Source of the DNA: an uncultured Shewanella sp.
GTDB taxonomy: Bacteria > Pseudomonadota > Gammaproteobacteria > Enterobacterales > Shewanellaceae
Direction: 5' to 3'
Assembly: GCF_947501665.1 (NCBI RefSeq)
Contig: NZ_CANMWS010000014.1
Span: forward strand, 1 to 64,000
DNA: 64,000 bases
The number at the start of each line of letters is the position of its first letter. The stretch's first letter is position 1. Positions 8,730 to 18,455 of this stretch are shown in pieces. The notes under the pieces were generated by a model. It did not search any database. It was not told the origin of the DNA and was given only the letters and a program-made list of their open reading frames with translations. A program made the translations under genes and the position numbers.

Positions 8730-9689
8730 ATGAATTTAGATAACCTAGCTCGAATCGATCTAAATTTACTGGTCATTTTACAAATTTTGATTGAAGAGCA
8801 AAGTGTTACACGAGCAGCTAATCGTCTACACTTAAGCCAATCTTCCATCAGTAAAAGTTTAAATCGTTTAAGGGAGACCTTAGATGATCCCCTCTTTATT
8901 CGTACTGCTCATGGTTTAAAACCTACAGTGCATACTTTACACTTAACCAAAAAGTTGCCGCCGTTATTACAACAAATATATCAACTGACACAAGCCCCGC
9001 AATTTGTTCCAACAAGCAGTGAACGGCACTTTTCATTTGCTATGGTTGAAAGTGCCTATGACACATTAATTCCTTATTTTATCGGCCCTTTACTCAACGA
9101 AGCTCCAAATTTAAAATTAGACTCATACATATGGACAGAGAAATCCATGCAAGCAATCCAACAAGGTCAAATTGACTTTGGTATTTCAGGACGAGACTTG
9201 CATCCAAAATCTAATTTACAGATCCAACAACTTCCAGAAGGCATCGCACATCAAACATTGTTTACCGATCACCAAATTTGCTTGGCAAGAAAAAACCATC
9301 CTGTATTGAACATCGTCAAATCAGGACAATGGGATCTTAACCATTATCTCACTATGCAACATGTACAGGTTCGCTGTGAAGGCAATAATTGGTGGATGCT
9401 TGATTATCACTTAGCAGATCTTGGTTTGCGACGCCAACTGAGTACAACAGTATCTGATTTCTATGGCGCAGCGAGTGTTTGTGCCCACACTGATCTCATT
9501 TTTACCTTGCCAAGCAGTTTTGCTTGCCATGCCAAAAAGCTCTATCCATTAGTTGAACTGCCTTTACCGCTTTCTTTTGCGTCTATGGCTTATGTATTGC
9601 TTTGGCATACCAGCAATTCAGAAGAGCCAGGACATTTATGGGTCAAAGACACCATATGTAAAAGCATTTCTCAAATTATTAAACCTTAA
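8730..9689 (+). CDS. LysR-family transcriptional regulator
   Basis: 319 residues. Residues about 9-67 form the winged helix-turn-helix, with the recognition segment SVTRAANRLHLSQSSISKSLNRLRETLDDPLFIRT; the rest is the periplasmic-binding-protein-like effector domain of the NodD/NahR/LeuO-like subgroup. A good RBS (ATAAGGAATATCT) precedes the ATG. It is transcribed away from the Bcr-type exporter, which it probably controls together with itself. Inducer unknown. Confidence 0.85.
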   Translation: MNLDNLARIDLNLLVILQILIEEQSVTRAANRLHLSQSSISKSLNRLRETLDDPLFIRTAHGLKPTVHTLHLTKKLPPLLQQIYQLTQAPQFVPTSSERHFSFAMVESAYDTLIPYFIGPLLNEAPNLKLDSYIWTEKSMQAIQQGQIDFGISGRDLHPKSNLQIQQLPEGIAHQTLFTDHQICLARKNHPVLNIVKSGQWDLNHYLTMQHVQVRCEGNNWWMLDYHLADLGLRRQLSTTVSDFYGAASVCAHTDLIFTLPSSFACHAKKLYPLVELPLPLSFASMAYVLLWHTSNSEEPGHLWVKDTICKSISQIIKP

Positions 9690-9882
9690 GAAGCTAAATT
9701 TAACCTGAATAACCTGACATGAAAGCTATGAAGCACCTTACTTTACGTATATTATAAGGGTATTAAGTTTATTTAACGTGATCCTAAGCGCCAGAAGGTG
9801 CAACATATAAACTGACATTGGTGTTAGCGCCCTAAAATCAAACTGCGCCAGTCACCAATCATCAAATTATTTTGGAGTCATT

Positions 9883-10194
9883 ATGATTTACAGCCAATTT
9901 CAACAAGCCCAATTACGAAATAGACTATCGGGTGCTCGAGGCTGGGCTTCCTTTGCAATAGGTATTTTATTACTTGCACTTATCCTCATCGCTCTCCCCT
10001 TTATCTTATTACTCGGTGCGATAAGTTTTGTGACGTTAGCCGTTTTTGGGCGTGTTTTTTTAAAGCGTCAATTAGCCCGTTTTCGTCAACAACAAGCCAA
10101 AGATATTAATCAGCAAGCACAAGACATTAATGCATCCTCCTCGCAAGCTCCCTCAGAAGGACGGACTTTTGAACATAACCCAAATGAAAAATAA
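9883..10194 (+). CDS. Small membrane protein of unknown function
   Basis: 103 residues. A short basic N-terminus (RNRLSGARG) is followed by a long hydrophobic stretch (about residues 23-55, enough for one long or two short membrane segments), then a basic segment (FLKRQLARFRQQQ) and a Gln/Asp/Ser-rich hydrophilic tail. A clear RBS (TTGGAGTC) lies 7 bases before the ATG. It stands alone, with a hairpin terminator downstream. The family is not recognised. Confidence 0.65.
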   Translation: MIYSQFQQAQLRNRLSGARGWASFAIGILLLALILIALPFILLLGAISFVTLAVFGRVFLKRQLARFRQQQAKDINQQAQDINASSSQAPSEGRTFEHNPNEK

Positions 10195-10239
10195 TCCATT
10201 TGGGCTCAGTACAGTTTACATTATTCAATAGTCAATTAT

Positions 10240-10273
10240 CCCAGTTCAATTCGCTTATACCGTTTGAACTGGG
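10240..10273. terminator. Hairpin between convergent genes
   Basis: CCCAGTTCAA (10240-10249) pairs perfectly with TTGAACTGGG (10264-10273). It lies between the small membrane gene and the stop of the YciC-like gene. The T-run is weak, so termination strength is uncertain. Confidence 0.6.
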
Positions 10274-10279
10274 TATCAC

Positions 10280-11017
10280 TCATTCCCCATCTTGACTGAT
10301 ATTTTGGCTGTCATCCGTGTGTTCACGAGACACCATATATAAACGAAACAAAGCCACATTAATAAATAAACCAACAAAAGCGACGATGACATCCATCAAG
10401 TATTGTACTGGTAAACCTACCCCTTCTACTAACTTTGCTAATCCACCCCCTAATATTAATAGGGGGATATAAAGGCTGGCTATCATCATTGTTTTGTACA
10501 CAATTGGACCACTAAAAGCAAAGCTACGCTTAATTGCCTCCATTGGCGTTAATCTTTCAACAACAACCATGAAATTAACAAAGGCTAAACGAGAAAAAAT
10601 ATAAAAACTAGCCGCTATTCCAACCACCCCTAACACCGGTGCGATAGCAACTAAAATAAAGAAGGGACCCAATATCGCTAACCCTGAAAACACCCCGGCA
10701 AGTAATAAACCTGGAACAAAATTTAAACTGGTTTTCAAAACTAAACCATTACTGGGTTTGTGCCCGAGTGAACGTAATTCTAAAAATAATGTTAATGCCG
10801 CAATTAACAAAGAAAAAAGCAATAATAAGACCATCATCACAATCATATGGGATGCACTAAATTGTGGATTTTCAACATCTGCGGAAGTAACTTCTAAACT
10901 TAACCACATTTGTAATCCGACCTGAATTAATAGGATCGGGATAGTAAGAGTTGCTAGTTGGCTGATATTATTTCTAAAAAAATTCAACGCTTGATTTAAA
11001 ATTGCAGACAATGACAT
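10280..11017 (-). CDS. YciC/UPF0259-family inner-membrane protein
   Basis: 245 residues from ATG 11017, which has GGAAAG at the right distance; the longer frame to 11071 adds an unlikely N-terminus. The protein begins with an amphipathic NQALNFFRNNISQL segment and then has about six hydrophobic helices, as in the UPF0259 family (E. coli YciC). Residues about 150-185 carry FVNFMVVVERLTPMEAIKRSFAFSG, the family's characteristic stretch between helices. Function is unknown in the family. It is divergent from the DUF2780 gene at 11192. Confidence 0.75.
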   Translation of the reverse strand: MSLSAILNQALNFFRNNISQLATLTIPILLIQVGLQMWLSLEVTSADVENPQFSASHMIVMMVLLLLFSLLIAALTLFLELRSLGHKPSNGLVLKTSLNFVPGLLLAGVFSGLAILGPFFILVAIAPVLGVVGIAASFYIFSRLAFVNFMVVVERLTPMEAIKRSFAFSGPIVYKTMMIASLYIPLLILGGGLAKLVEGVGLPVQYLMDVIVAFVGLFINVALFRLYMVSREHTDDSQNISQDGE

Positions 11018-11191
11018 GTGTCTTTCCAATAAATAATGTAGATAAAACGAATTAGTGCTAAGGATACCCAAGTTTTAACCTGAATGCACAATACAAAGGT
11101 TAAAATTATGCCAATCTTAATGTAAAAAAATGCACCATAAGGCACAAAAAAGCTAAAATTATTGATATCAATTGACACTGGAGAGTCTCCA

Positions 11192-11746
11192 ATGAAATCT
11201 TTAGCCCCTTTCCCCTTCACCCTGCTTCTTTTTATTTTTTCTTCTATGGTTTATGCTTCTCAGCTTGAAAGTTTAGCCGACACTATGCTTCAAGCAGATA
11301 AGACCTCAATATCAAATAACCCCGATCAGAAAGATCTTGTCAGCATGACAATGGATGAACTGGGGATCACACAAAACCAAGCACAAGGCGGATTAGGTAG
11401 CTTACTGTCAATGGCCAAATCCAGTCTTGGTGATAAAAGCTTTAGTTCTATAGCCGAATCTATTCCTGATATTAATAGCTTACTACAAGCGACACCTCAA
11501 TTAGACAATACCTCAACGTTATCGACATTGAATAACACATTAGGTAATCAAAGCCCTACAGCACAAGGAAGCCTTATGGTCTACAATGCTTTCGATAAAT
11601 TAGGCTTGTCCAAAGGACTGGTTGATCCTATGATGGATATTCTCGAAGATTATTTAAGCTCCTATGGTGGCAAAGATACTTCTGATTTACTCATGAAAGC
11701 CCTAACACCTTTAACTGTTACACAAGATCCTCTCGATCTTAGATAA
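11192..11746 (+). CDS. DUF2780 (VcgC/VcgE-like) exported protein
   Basis: 184 residues from ATG 11192, preceded by CTGGAGAG. A signal peptide (about residues 1-22, ending VYA-S) is followed by a Gly/Ser/Leu-rich region and the DUF2780 pattern LTQDELGITQNQAQGG-like (here MDELGITQNQAQGGLGSLLSMAKSSL), then VYNAFDKLGLSKGLVDPMMDILEDYL. Members are found in Vibrio and Shewanella and have no established function. Probably periplasmic. The TerB-like gene follows 44 bases later in the same direction and may be cotranscribed. Confidence 0.75.
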   Translation: MKSLAPFPFTLLLFIFSSMVYASQLESLADTMLQADKTSISNNPDQKDLVSMTMDELGITQNQAQGGLGSLLSMAKSSLGDKSFSSIAESIPDINSLLQATPQLDNTSTLSTLNNTLGNQSPTAQGSLMVYNAFDKLGLSKGLVDPMMDILEDYLSSYGGKDTSDLLMKALTPLTVTQDPLDLR

Positions 11747-11790
11747 TCTGCCGATGCCTTACTGATCACGCTTATAAATTGAGTATTACT

Positions 11791-12240
11791 ATGATAGAGA
11801 AATTAAAGCAGTTCTTAAATTTTCATGCTCAAGAACTTTCACCAGAAGACAAAGCTCAACACCTTAATTTAGCCGCAGCCTGCTTATTATTAGAAGTCAT
11901 ATACGCTGATGAGTCTTTCTCGGCTGAAGAGGCAAAACTACTTCCTCAATTGCTTTCCAAGACATTAAAATTAGATGATAAAGCTGTTGAGCAACTGATT
12001 AGTGATGCCAAAAATAAACAGAAAAAAAGCACCTCGCTTTTTGAATTTACATCTGAAATTAATGAGCAATTCTCTATTAAACAGAAACAACAGCTTATTT
12101 TAGCCATGTGGCGCCTCGCTTATGCTGATGGTCACTTATGTCAATATGAAGATCAACTCATTCGTCGCATGGCTGAGTTACTCTATTTAAAACATAGTGA
12201 GCTAATACAGATGCGAAATCTTGCGCTTAAGGAACGATAA
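11791..12240 (+). CDS. TerB-like (tellurite-resistance-type) protein
   Basis: 149 residues from the ATG at 11791; a TTG at 11779 in frame is a weaker alternative. The protein is all-helical and cytosolic with the TerB pattern of two paired acidic motifs: LLLEVIYADESFSAEEAKLLPQLL (near residue 34) and LAMWRLAYADGHLCQYEDQLIRRMAELL (near residue 110). These Asp/Glu sites are thought to bind metal in the family. Solitary TerB proteins like this are common in marine gammaproteobacteria and do not imply tellurite resistance. It is followed immediately by a strong terminator. Confidence 0.75.
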   Translation: MIEKLKQFLNFHAQELSPEDKAQHLNLAAACLLLEVIYADESFSAEEAKLLPQLLSKTLKLDDKAVEQLISDAKNKQKKSTSLFEFTSEINEQFSIKQKQQLILAMWRLAYADGHLCQYEDQLIRRMAELLYLKHSELIQMRNLALKER

Positions 12241-12241
12241 T

Positions 12242-12274
12242 AACCAAAAAGCCACGTGACGTGGCTTTTTGGTT
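12242..12274. terminator. Bidirectional terminator
   Basis: A 14-bp perfect stem, AACCAAAAAGCCAC / GTGGCTTTTTGGTT, with the loop GTGAC, lies between the convergent TerB-like and YjeH-like genes. A and T tracts inside the arms suit both directions. Confidence 0.9.
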
Positions 12275-12280
12275 ATTATA

Positions 12281-13528
12281 TTAAGCTAGTGCTGCTTGCC
12301 TGCGCTTTTTATGTTGTTTACGGCCTTCTAAGTAACTAAATAAAAGAACAACCAAACATACGGCATAAAGCATATTAGCCCCTAATGCGATACCAAGTAT
12401 TAAACATAAAAAACAGCTGACGATTGCCAACGGCAGATAACGTTTACTTAATAATCGCCCAGCCGCTAACATAGAAACCGAATAAATAATCACAAAAACG
12501 CCATTCGTCCATGAAATAAGATCGTCCAACTCTTGCCCTGTCACATAAGTCAAAACAATCACGACAGCCATCGCAGCAATCACTGCATTAGATGCTCTCA
12601 CGGGTAACTTATTCTCATTAAGTACTGAAAAATATTGCGGTAAGACTCCTTCACAACTAAAGCTATGAATAAGACGTGAGACACTGGCCGTATACACATT
12701 CACAGTAGCTAAGCCACTGGCAATCCCCAATACACCAATAATCTGTGCTCCATAGCCACCAAACTGTTGATTTATCACTCCCACCATAGCAACCCCACTC
12801 CCCTCAGGCACGAGCAATAATAGCAAAGTACAGCCCAAATAAACCAATCCCACAAGCATAATTCCTATCATCATTGCCGGAAGCATGTCTTTTTTAGGAT
12901 TTTGAAAGTCATTAGCCAGATGTGTCATCGCTTCCACACCAAGAAAGCTCCAAAAAGCAATACCAGCTGCAATTGCAATGGTATGAACTTCCACTTCAAT
13001 ATGTGTCGTCAACGTCTTAATATCATCGACATTAGCCCCTATAGCTCCAAATAAGCTAACCACAACAGCCACCACACCTAAGGTCAGCATAAATTGGATT
13101 TTAGCCGATACCTGAATTCCTTTTTGATTGAGGAGAAATAAAATACTCAGCAGTAATAACTCCACCCCAACCTGATACCAGCCTGATAATGCCACTAATT
13201 CATTCACAAATTGAAAAGTCATTAAAATGGCTGCAGGGGCACCTAATGGCACAACAAGTACAAACATCAAGCCAATGGTACGCCCCGCACTTTGTCCAAA
13301 AGCTTTCTCAGCAAAATACGCAGGACCCGCTGCATGAGGAAGCGCTCCAGCCAAACGCCCAAAAACTAACGTAATAGGGATCATCGCAACGGTCAATAAT
13401 ACCCAAGCGATTAACGCTCCATTTCCCGCCGCTTCTATTGTCAATTGAGGTAGGATAAAAACTCCAGTACCCAGCAAAGTGGTGGCCATTAACCCCGCCC
13501 CCTGCCAACGTCCAATTTTTCCTTTCAT
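12281..13528 (-). CDS. yjeH: YjeH-type amino acid exporter (APC superfamily)
   Basis: 415 residues, about twelve membrane segments. The N-terminal helix has GLMATTLLGTGVFILPQL, the APC substrate-binding loop in the YjeH variant, and residues near 190-205 read AFWSFLGVEAMTHLANDFQNPKKDM, also typical. E. coli YjeH exports L-methionine and branched-chain amino acids across the inner membrane. The Lrp/AsnC regulator gene at 13683 is divergent with about 150 bases between them, so amino-acid-responsive control of export is likely. Symbol given by family resemblance. Confidence 0.8.
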   Translation of the reverse strand: MKGKIGRWQGAGLMATTLLGTGVFILPQLTIEAAGNGALIAWVLLTVAMIPITLVFGRLAGALPHAAGPAYFAEKAFGQSAGRTIGLMFVLVVPLGAPAAILMTFQFVNELVALSGWYQVGVELLLLSILFLLNQKGIQVSAKIQFMLTLGVVAVVVSLFGAIGANVDDIKTLTTHIEVEVHTIAIAAGIAFWSFLGVEAMTHLANDFQNPKKDMLPAMMIGIMLVGLVYLGCTLLLLLVPEGSGVAMVGVINQQFGGYGAQIIGVLGIASGLATVNVYTASVSRLIHSFSCEGVLPQYFSVLNENKLPVRASNAVIAAMAVVIVLTYVTGQELDDLISWTNGVFVIIYSVSMLAAGRLLSKRYLPLAIVSCFLCLILGIALGANMLYAVCLVVLLFSYLEGRKQHKKRRQAALA

Positions 13529-13682
13529 TGATTATTTTTACACTATTCATCTGATTTATAATCTTTATATTTTAAACTTTCCTCATACTAAAATCTGACA
13601 TACCACTCTGCCATACTCACAGCTTTTCCGTTAAAATGACGGAATTCCCGCCCTACACACACATTTTGATTGATACCCCCTC

Positions 13683-14138
13683 ATGGACAAATTTGACTCC
13701 GCTATTGTAAATGCACTCAAACAAGACGCTAGACAAAGTATCTCTAATATTGCTGAGCAAGTGAGCCTATCTCGGTCGGCGGTATCTGAGCGGATCAAAA
13801 AAATGGAGCAACAAGGGATCATTCGAGGTTATCAAGTCTTGCTAAGTGAATCTCAAAAAGTCGGTGTATCCGCCTATTTTGAAATTCAACATCACTGTCC
13901 ACGTTGCGCTGATGTGGTACACGTTTTTCAAGCAATTCCTGAGGTCATGACTTGTCGCGGGATCACTGGCGACATGGATTTATTGGTTTATGTGCAGGCG
14001 AAATCAATGCAGCGACTGCATGAAATAAGGGAATATATTGATGCACAAACTGACATCATCAAAATTAAAACTCACGTCGTGATGAGTGAGTGGATAGATA
14101 ATCAAGTCAAATACTTAAGCTTCCATTCGACCTTTTAA
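13683..14138 (+). CDS. Lrp/AsnC-family transcriptional regulator
   Basis: 151 residues. The N-terminal helix-turn-helix ([33 protein letters not shown], about residues 17-49) is followed by the RAM ligand-binding/oligomerisation domain. The RAM domain contains HHCPRCADV where the family usually has no cysteine pair, a possible metal or redox feature. It is transcribed away from the YjeH-like exporter, its probable target. Its 3' end overlaps the 3' end of rpoH by 24 bases in convergent orientation. Confidence 0.85.
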   Translation: MDKFDSAIVNALKQDARQSISNIAEQVSLSRSAVSERIKKMEQQGIIRGYQVLLSESQKVGVSAYFEIQHHCPRCADVVHVFQAIPEVMTCRGITGDMDLLVYVQAKSMQRLHEIREYIDAQTDIIKIKTHVVMSEWIDNQVKYLSFHSTF

Positions 14139-14972
14139 TTTATTCATGGCATTCTTTTCAAGTTGCCTGATCCGCTCAGCTGACACTTGATAGGTTTCAG
14201 CAAGCTCTTGCAGCGTTGCTTTTTCATCATTTAGCCAACGCGCTTGTAGAATATGTTGGCTACGCTCATCTAACGTTTTAATCGCTGACAATAAACGAGA
14301 GTGATTTTGAGAGTCCCAATTATCATTTTCAACTTGGGAAGCAAGATCGGATGAATGATCTTCTAAGTAATGCATGGGAGCAAAATCATGCTCATCATCA
14401 TTATCACTGGATAAGTCAAAGGCAGGATCTTGTGCGGCCATTCGAGATTCCATTTCTGTCACATCCGCTTTTGACACACCTAAATTCTCAGCCACCATAG
14501 TGACCTCTGCATCGCTGAACCAGCCTAAACGCTTTTTAGCCTTACGCAAATTGAAAAATAACTTCCGTTGCGCTTTAGTGGTTGCCACTTTGACAATGCG
14601 CCAGTTTTTCAATACATACTCATGAATTTCAGCTTTGATCCAATGCACTGCAAAAGACACTAAACGCACCCCAACATCAGGATCAAAACGCTTAACGGCT
14701 TTCATTAAACCAATATTACCTTCTTGAATTAAGTCAGCTTGAGGCAATCCATAACCAGAGTACCCTTTGGCAACATGAACAACGAATCTCAAATGCGACA
14801 TAATTAATTTTTTTGCCGCTTGCAAATCACCTGTCTCTTGAAGTCGCTTCGCCAGCTCATATTCCTGCTCTGGCTCAAGCATACTAATACTTTGGGCCGA
14901 GTGAACATAAGACTCTAAGCTACCACTACTTTGAGGAACCATTAGTGCCATTGTTTGCGTTTGATCAGTCAT
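14115..14972 (-). CDS. rpoH: RNA polymerase heat-shock sigma factor sigma-32
   Basis: 285 residues. Region 2 reads [38 protein letters not shown] and [22 protein letters not shown]; the RpoH box follows as [13 protein letters not shown], which identifies the sigma-32 subfamily; region 4 ends with [16 protein letters not shown]. It directs heat-shock gene transcription. It lies downstream of ftsYEX but after a 275-bp gap that may hold its own promoters. It converges with the Lrp-type gene and shares 24 bases with it. Confidence 0.97.
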   Translation of the reverse strand: MTDQTQTMALMVPQSSGSLESYVHSAQSISMLEPEQEYELAKRLQETGDLQAAKKLIMSHLRFVVHVAKGYSGYGLPQADLIQEGNIGLMKAVKRFDPDVGVRLVSFAVHWIKAEIHEYVLKNWRIVKVATTKAQRKLFFNLRKAKKRLGWFSDAEVTMVAENLGVSKADVTEMESRMAAQDPAFDLSSDNDDEHDFAPMHYLEDHSSDLASQVENDNWDSQNHSRLLSAIKTLDERSQHILQARWLNDEKATLQELAETYQVSAERIRQLEKNAMNKLKGRMEA

Positions 14973-15247
14973 TCACGCTCCTAACTGTACTTAAACTCTA
15001 TCGATACACTGCTAGTAAAGACTTTTAGCAGGCTGAAGAACTATCGACTATCTGACAGAATATGTCAACTATTCTACTAAGTAAATCCCACTTAATTATA
15101 CTCAAATGGTCTATTACATTATGTGATAACGATCTTTATTTTCATTATTACACTATTTCATTTACGTTTATTTTTGCAACAAGAGTGTGCCAATGCAAAT
15201 GAAGTCTCGTTCATATTCCCTTCTTCCATTTAATAGAGTCCAAATCG

Positions 15248-16219
15248 CTAGGAAGGTTCAATGGCTTTTAAATGCTGCCGAACTGATAAGTATGACCCTA
15301 ACCATCCTAGAAAAGAAGCCAATATTACCAGTTGTATTAATTCAGGGAAGGTCAATGATTGCATCTTCAGCTCACTACCATACAAACCGAGCAGTTCACC
15401 TAAAGCTGATGACAAATATAACACCAACACATTAATAATAAGCCAAGCCAATACGCCGCCTATAATGCCGTACCAAATCCCCGTATAAAGAAAAGGCCGG
15501 CGAATAAAGGCTTCTGTCGCCCCCACCAGCTTCATTACTTCTATTTCTGTTTGCCGATTCATAATGGCAAGTCTTATGGTATTTCCTATCACTAAAACAA
15601 CCGCTAATACCAACAAAGTTGCAATAGCGAGTACTGTACGCTCAAGTAAATTTAATATTGCTTGTAAACGCTCTAACCACTCAATGTCTAAACGACCAAA
15701 GCTCACTTCTGACTCTTGCTCTAATTTGGTCAATAGCCTTCTAGCCCCTTCAGGACTTGAGTAATGTAAAGTGGGGATCACGGTGATCACCGCAGGCAAT
15801 GGGTTCGTATCTAAATAAGATAACGCCTCTCCAAAGCCGGAAAGTCGCTGAAACTCAGCCAAAGCTTGTGAGCGATCAATAAAATTCACTTCACTGACTT
15901 CAGGGTAAGCCTGAATGCGTGTCAGTAAACTCTGCATGGCCTTTTCATTAGGCTCTTTTTCAATAAATAAAGAAATTTCAGCGGCGCTATTCCAAGAGTG
16001 AGTAATCGCCTCGGCGTTTTTAACAAGTACCTGTAATGCAGCAGGTAAACTTAGACTCAACCCCAAAACTAACATCGTCATCACAGAGGATACTGGATTG
16101 CGCCAAAGCTCTCCCATGCTCGCCATTCCATGTTGAACATGACGAACAAAAAACATAATGAATCGACCCGATAAAGGCAGTTTACTGCGATTAAGTGAAA
16201 CAGATTTTGATTGACTCAT
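15248..16219 (-). CDS. ftsX: Cell-division protein FtsX
   Basis: 323 residues. A cytosolic N-terminal tail with WRNPVSSVMTMLVLGLSLSLPA starts the first membrane helix (near residue 50), a periplasmic domain (about 75-200) follows, and three C-terminal helices form the FtsX/permease domain with NRQTEIEVMKLVGAT (near 235). It pairs with FtsE in the inner membrane to regulate septal peptidoglycan hydrolases. The gene starts 49 bases after the ftsE stop, third in ftsY-ftsE-ftsX. Confidence 0.96.
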   Translation of the reverse strand: MSQSKSVSLNRSKLPLSGRFIMFFVRHVQHGMASMGELWRNPVSSVMTMLVLGLSLSLPAALQVLVKNAEAITHSWNSAAEISLFIEKEPNEKAMQSLLTRIQAYPEVSEVNFIDRSQALAEFQRLSGFGEALSYLDTNPLPAVITVIPTLHYSSPEGARRLLTKLEQESEVSFGRLDIEWLERLQAILNLLERTVLAIATLLVLAVVLVIGNTIRLAIMNRQTEIEVMKLVGATEAFIRRPFLYTGIWYGIIGGVLAWLIINVLVLYLSSALGELLGLYGSELKMQSLTFPELIQLVILASFLGWLGSYLSVRQHLKAIEPS

Positions 16220-16268
16220 GAATATATTCCTTTCTACATCACCATAACTCTTCTTTACGAGTATATAA

Positions 16269-16952
16269 TCACTGAATAATGGAAGATTCTAGCTCTTGCG
16301 CCCCTAGCATTCTTCCTTGCTTTAAGGTTAACGTTCGATATTTCATTCGCGCAATCAATCCCAAATCATGAGTAGCAACTAATACTGTTGTCCCTGCATT
16401 ATTGAAGGTTTCAAATAAACGCAGAATATCCATCGACAATTTGGGATCCAAGTTCCCAGTAGGCTCATCAGCTAATAACAAAGGTGGCTTATTCACAATC
16501 GCTCGAGCAATACCCACTCTTTGCTGCTCACCGCCCGATAACATAATAGGCTGATGCTTCTCTTTACCGTACAAGCCAACCATGTCTAACGCTCCAGCGA
16601 CTCGCTTACGAATTTCACCATGAGAAAAACCTTCTATCATAAGCGGTAAGGCCACATTGTCAAACACACTCTTATTCATCAATAAATGATGATTTTGAAA
16701 AATCATGCCAATATCACGACGAAGATAAGGCACTTGAGCCCGCTTCACTTTCGCTATATCGTGTCCATTAATCGATACACGGCCACCATTCGCTCTTTCT
16801 ATTACGGTGATCAATTTGAGCAAGGTACTTTTACCCGCGCCAGAATGCCCGGTTAAAAAAGCCATTTCTCCCACTTTTAAATGAAAGCTGACATCTGATA
16901 ATGCTTTTTGACCACCAGCATAAACTTTACTTACTTGCTCAAATTGGATCAT
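16269..16952 (-). CDS. ftsE: Cell-division ATP-binding protein FtsE
   Basis: 227 residues, an ABC ATPase with Walker A GHSGAGKSTL (residues about 35-44), signature LSGGEQQRVGIARA (about 138-151), Walker B LLLADEPTGNLD (about 157-168) and the switch histidine in ATHDLGL. It drives the FtsEX complex at the division site. The preceding ftsY stop is 48 bases upstream, and RBS GGAGAATG overlaps the start region. Confidence 0.97.
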   Translation of the reverse strand: MIQFEQVSKVYAGGQKALSDVSFHLKVGEMAFLTGHSGAGKSTLLKLITVIERANGGRVSINGHDIAKVKRAQVPYLRRDIGMIFQNHHLLMNKSVFDNVALPLMIEGFSHGEIRKRVAGALDMVGLYGKEKHQPIMLSGGEQQRVGIARAIVNKPPLLLADEPTGNLDPKLSMDILRLFETFNNAGTTVLVATHDLGLIARMKYRTLTLKQGRMLGAQELESSIIQ

Positions 16953-17000
16953 TCATTCTCCAGAGTATGCGATTAAGCATTCATTCACATAACACTTTTA

Positions 17001-18455
17001 TTATTGACCTGAATTATCAAGATTCTCTTGACTGAATAAAGCGTCAATAAAGTCTTTTGCATTAAAGGTACGTAAATCTTCAATTTGTTCCCCAACACCG
17101 ATATGGCGAATAGGAATACCAAACTTATCGGCAATCGCAAAAATAACCCCCCCTTTTGCTGTACCATCTAACTTACTTATCGTGATACCTGTTACACCCA
17201 CAGCCTCTTTAAATAACTGAGCTTGGCTTATCGCATTTTGTCCCGTACTCGCATCAAGCGTTAACATCACCTCATGGGGGGCATTCTCATCTTGTTTTTT
17301 CATCACACGAACGACCTTCTTCAGCTCATCCATCAAATGCGATTTATTCTGTAATCTGCCAGCAGTATCGGCAATTAACACGTCAATATTACGCGCTTTC
17401 GCTGACTGCAACGCATCAAATAATACCGAAGCACTATCAGCCCCAGTATGTTGAGCAACCACAGGAATATCGTTACGTTGACCCCACACTTGCAACTGCT
17501 CCACTGCCGCGGCTCTAAACGTATCGCCCGCAGCCAACATCACTGATTTACCTTGAGCCTGATATTGTTTTGCTAGCTTTCCAATGGTTGTGGTCTTCCC
17601 CACCCCATTAACGCCCACCATTAAAATAACAAATGGCCCCTCTTTATTGTCAGGGACTAAGGGGACAGAAACAGGCTCTAAGGTTTTTTGCATCTCCTCC
17701 CTTAATAAATCGTACAGTGCTTCACCATCTTTTAACTGCTTTCGACTTGCCTGATCTGTTAGCGTATCAATGAGACGTGTCGTGGTTTCAACACCCACAT
17801 CAGCAATTAATAATTGCTCTTCTAATTCTTCAAATAAATCATCATCAATCTTTTTACCGCGAAACAGCCCTACAAAACCACTGCCAATATTTTCGCTGGT
17901 TCGCTTCAATCCTCGCTTTAAACGCGTAAAAAATCCTTCTTTTTCAGGTTTGGATTGCGGCTCGGGTTGAACGTCTAAAGCTTGTTCATCGATTGCGGCT
18001 TTTTCTGCAGCTTGTCTGGCTTCTTCTGCTTTCAGCGCCTCTAAACGTGCTTGCTCCTCAATTGCCGCTTTTTCGGCAGCTTGTCTGGCTTCTTCTGCTT
18101 TCAGCGCCTCTAAACGTGCTTGCTCCTCAATTGCCGCTTTTTCTGCAGATTGCCTAGCTTCTTCCGCTTTCAGCGCCTCTAAACGTGCTTGCTCCTCGAT
18201 TGCCGCTTTTTCTGCAGCTTGCCTAGCTTCTTCAGCCTTCAGTGCCTCTAAACGTGCTTGCTCCTCGGCTGCGGCTTGTTCGCTTACCGCCTTTTCTTCT
18301 TGTGCGATTAACGCCTGCTCGTCTAACGCTCTCGCCTCTAGCAGCGCTTTGTCATCTTGTACTTTATCTTCTGTTACCGTTTCTGTCGGTTCAGCCTTAA
18401 CTTCACCTTTAGATTTATCTTTACGAAACCAAGAAAAAAAACCTTTTTTTGCCAT
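17001..18455 (-). CDS. ftsY: Signal recognition particle receptor FtsY, with N-terminal 23-residue repeats
   Basis: 484 residues. The acidic A domain (1-175) is followed by the NG GTPase domain: P-loop GVNGVGKTT (281-289), DTAGRLQNKSHLM and SKLDGTAKGG near the C-terminus. FtsY receives SRP-ribosome complexes at the inner membrane. The A domain contains four near-identical 23-residue units of the form AAxEEQARLEALKAEEARQxAEK (61-152), encoded by four 69-bp tandem repeats at 18000-18275, probably a charged helix or coiled coil of changeable length. It is the first gene of ftsYEX and divergent from rsmD. Confidence 0.97.
   Translation of the reverse strand: MAKKGFFSWFRKDKSKGEVKAEPTETVTEDKVQDDKALLEARALDEQALIAQEEKAVSEQAAAEEQARLEALKAEEARQAAEKAAIEEQARLEALKAEEARQSAEKAAIEEQARLEALKAEEARQAAEKAAIEEQARLEALKAEEARQAAEKAAIDEQALDVQPEPQSKPEKEGFFTRLKRGLKRTSENIGSGFVGLFRGKKIDDDLFEELEEQLLIADVGVETTTRLIDTLTDQASRKQLKDGEALYDLLREEMQKTLEPVSVPLVPDNKEGPFVILMVGVNGVGKTTTIGKLAKQYQAQGKSVMLAAGDTFRAAAVEQLQVWGQRNDIPVVAQHTGADSASVLFDALQSAKARNIDVLIADTAGRLQNKSHLMDELKKVVRVMKKQDENAPHEVMLTLDASTGQNAISQAQLFKEAVGVTGITISKLDGTAKGGVIFAIADKFGIPIRHIGVGEQIEDLRTFNAKDFIDALFSQENLDNSGQ
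18000..18275. repeat. Four 69-bp tandem repeats inside ftsY
   Basis: Four in-frame units of 69 bases encode the 23-residue helical repeat of the FtsY A domain; a partial fifth unit (AAIDEQAL) follows. Units differ by only a few bases (for example CAGCTTGTCTGG versus CAGATTGCCTAG), which suggests recent expansion by slippage or recombination. Confidence 0.92.

Noticed and set aside
11791..12240. A tellurite-resistance operon
   Set aside because: Only a solitary TerB-like gene; no terA, terC, terD or terZ nearby.
18000..18275. CRISPR array in the 69-bp repeats
   Set aside because: Units are contiguous, in frame and lack spacers; they encode a helical repeat in FtsY.
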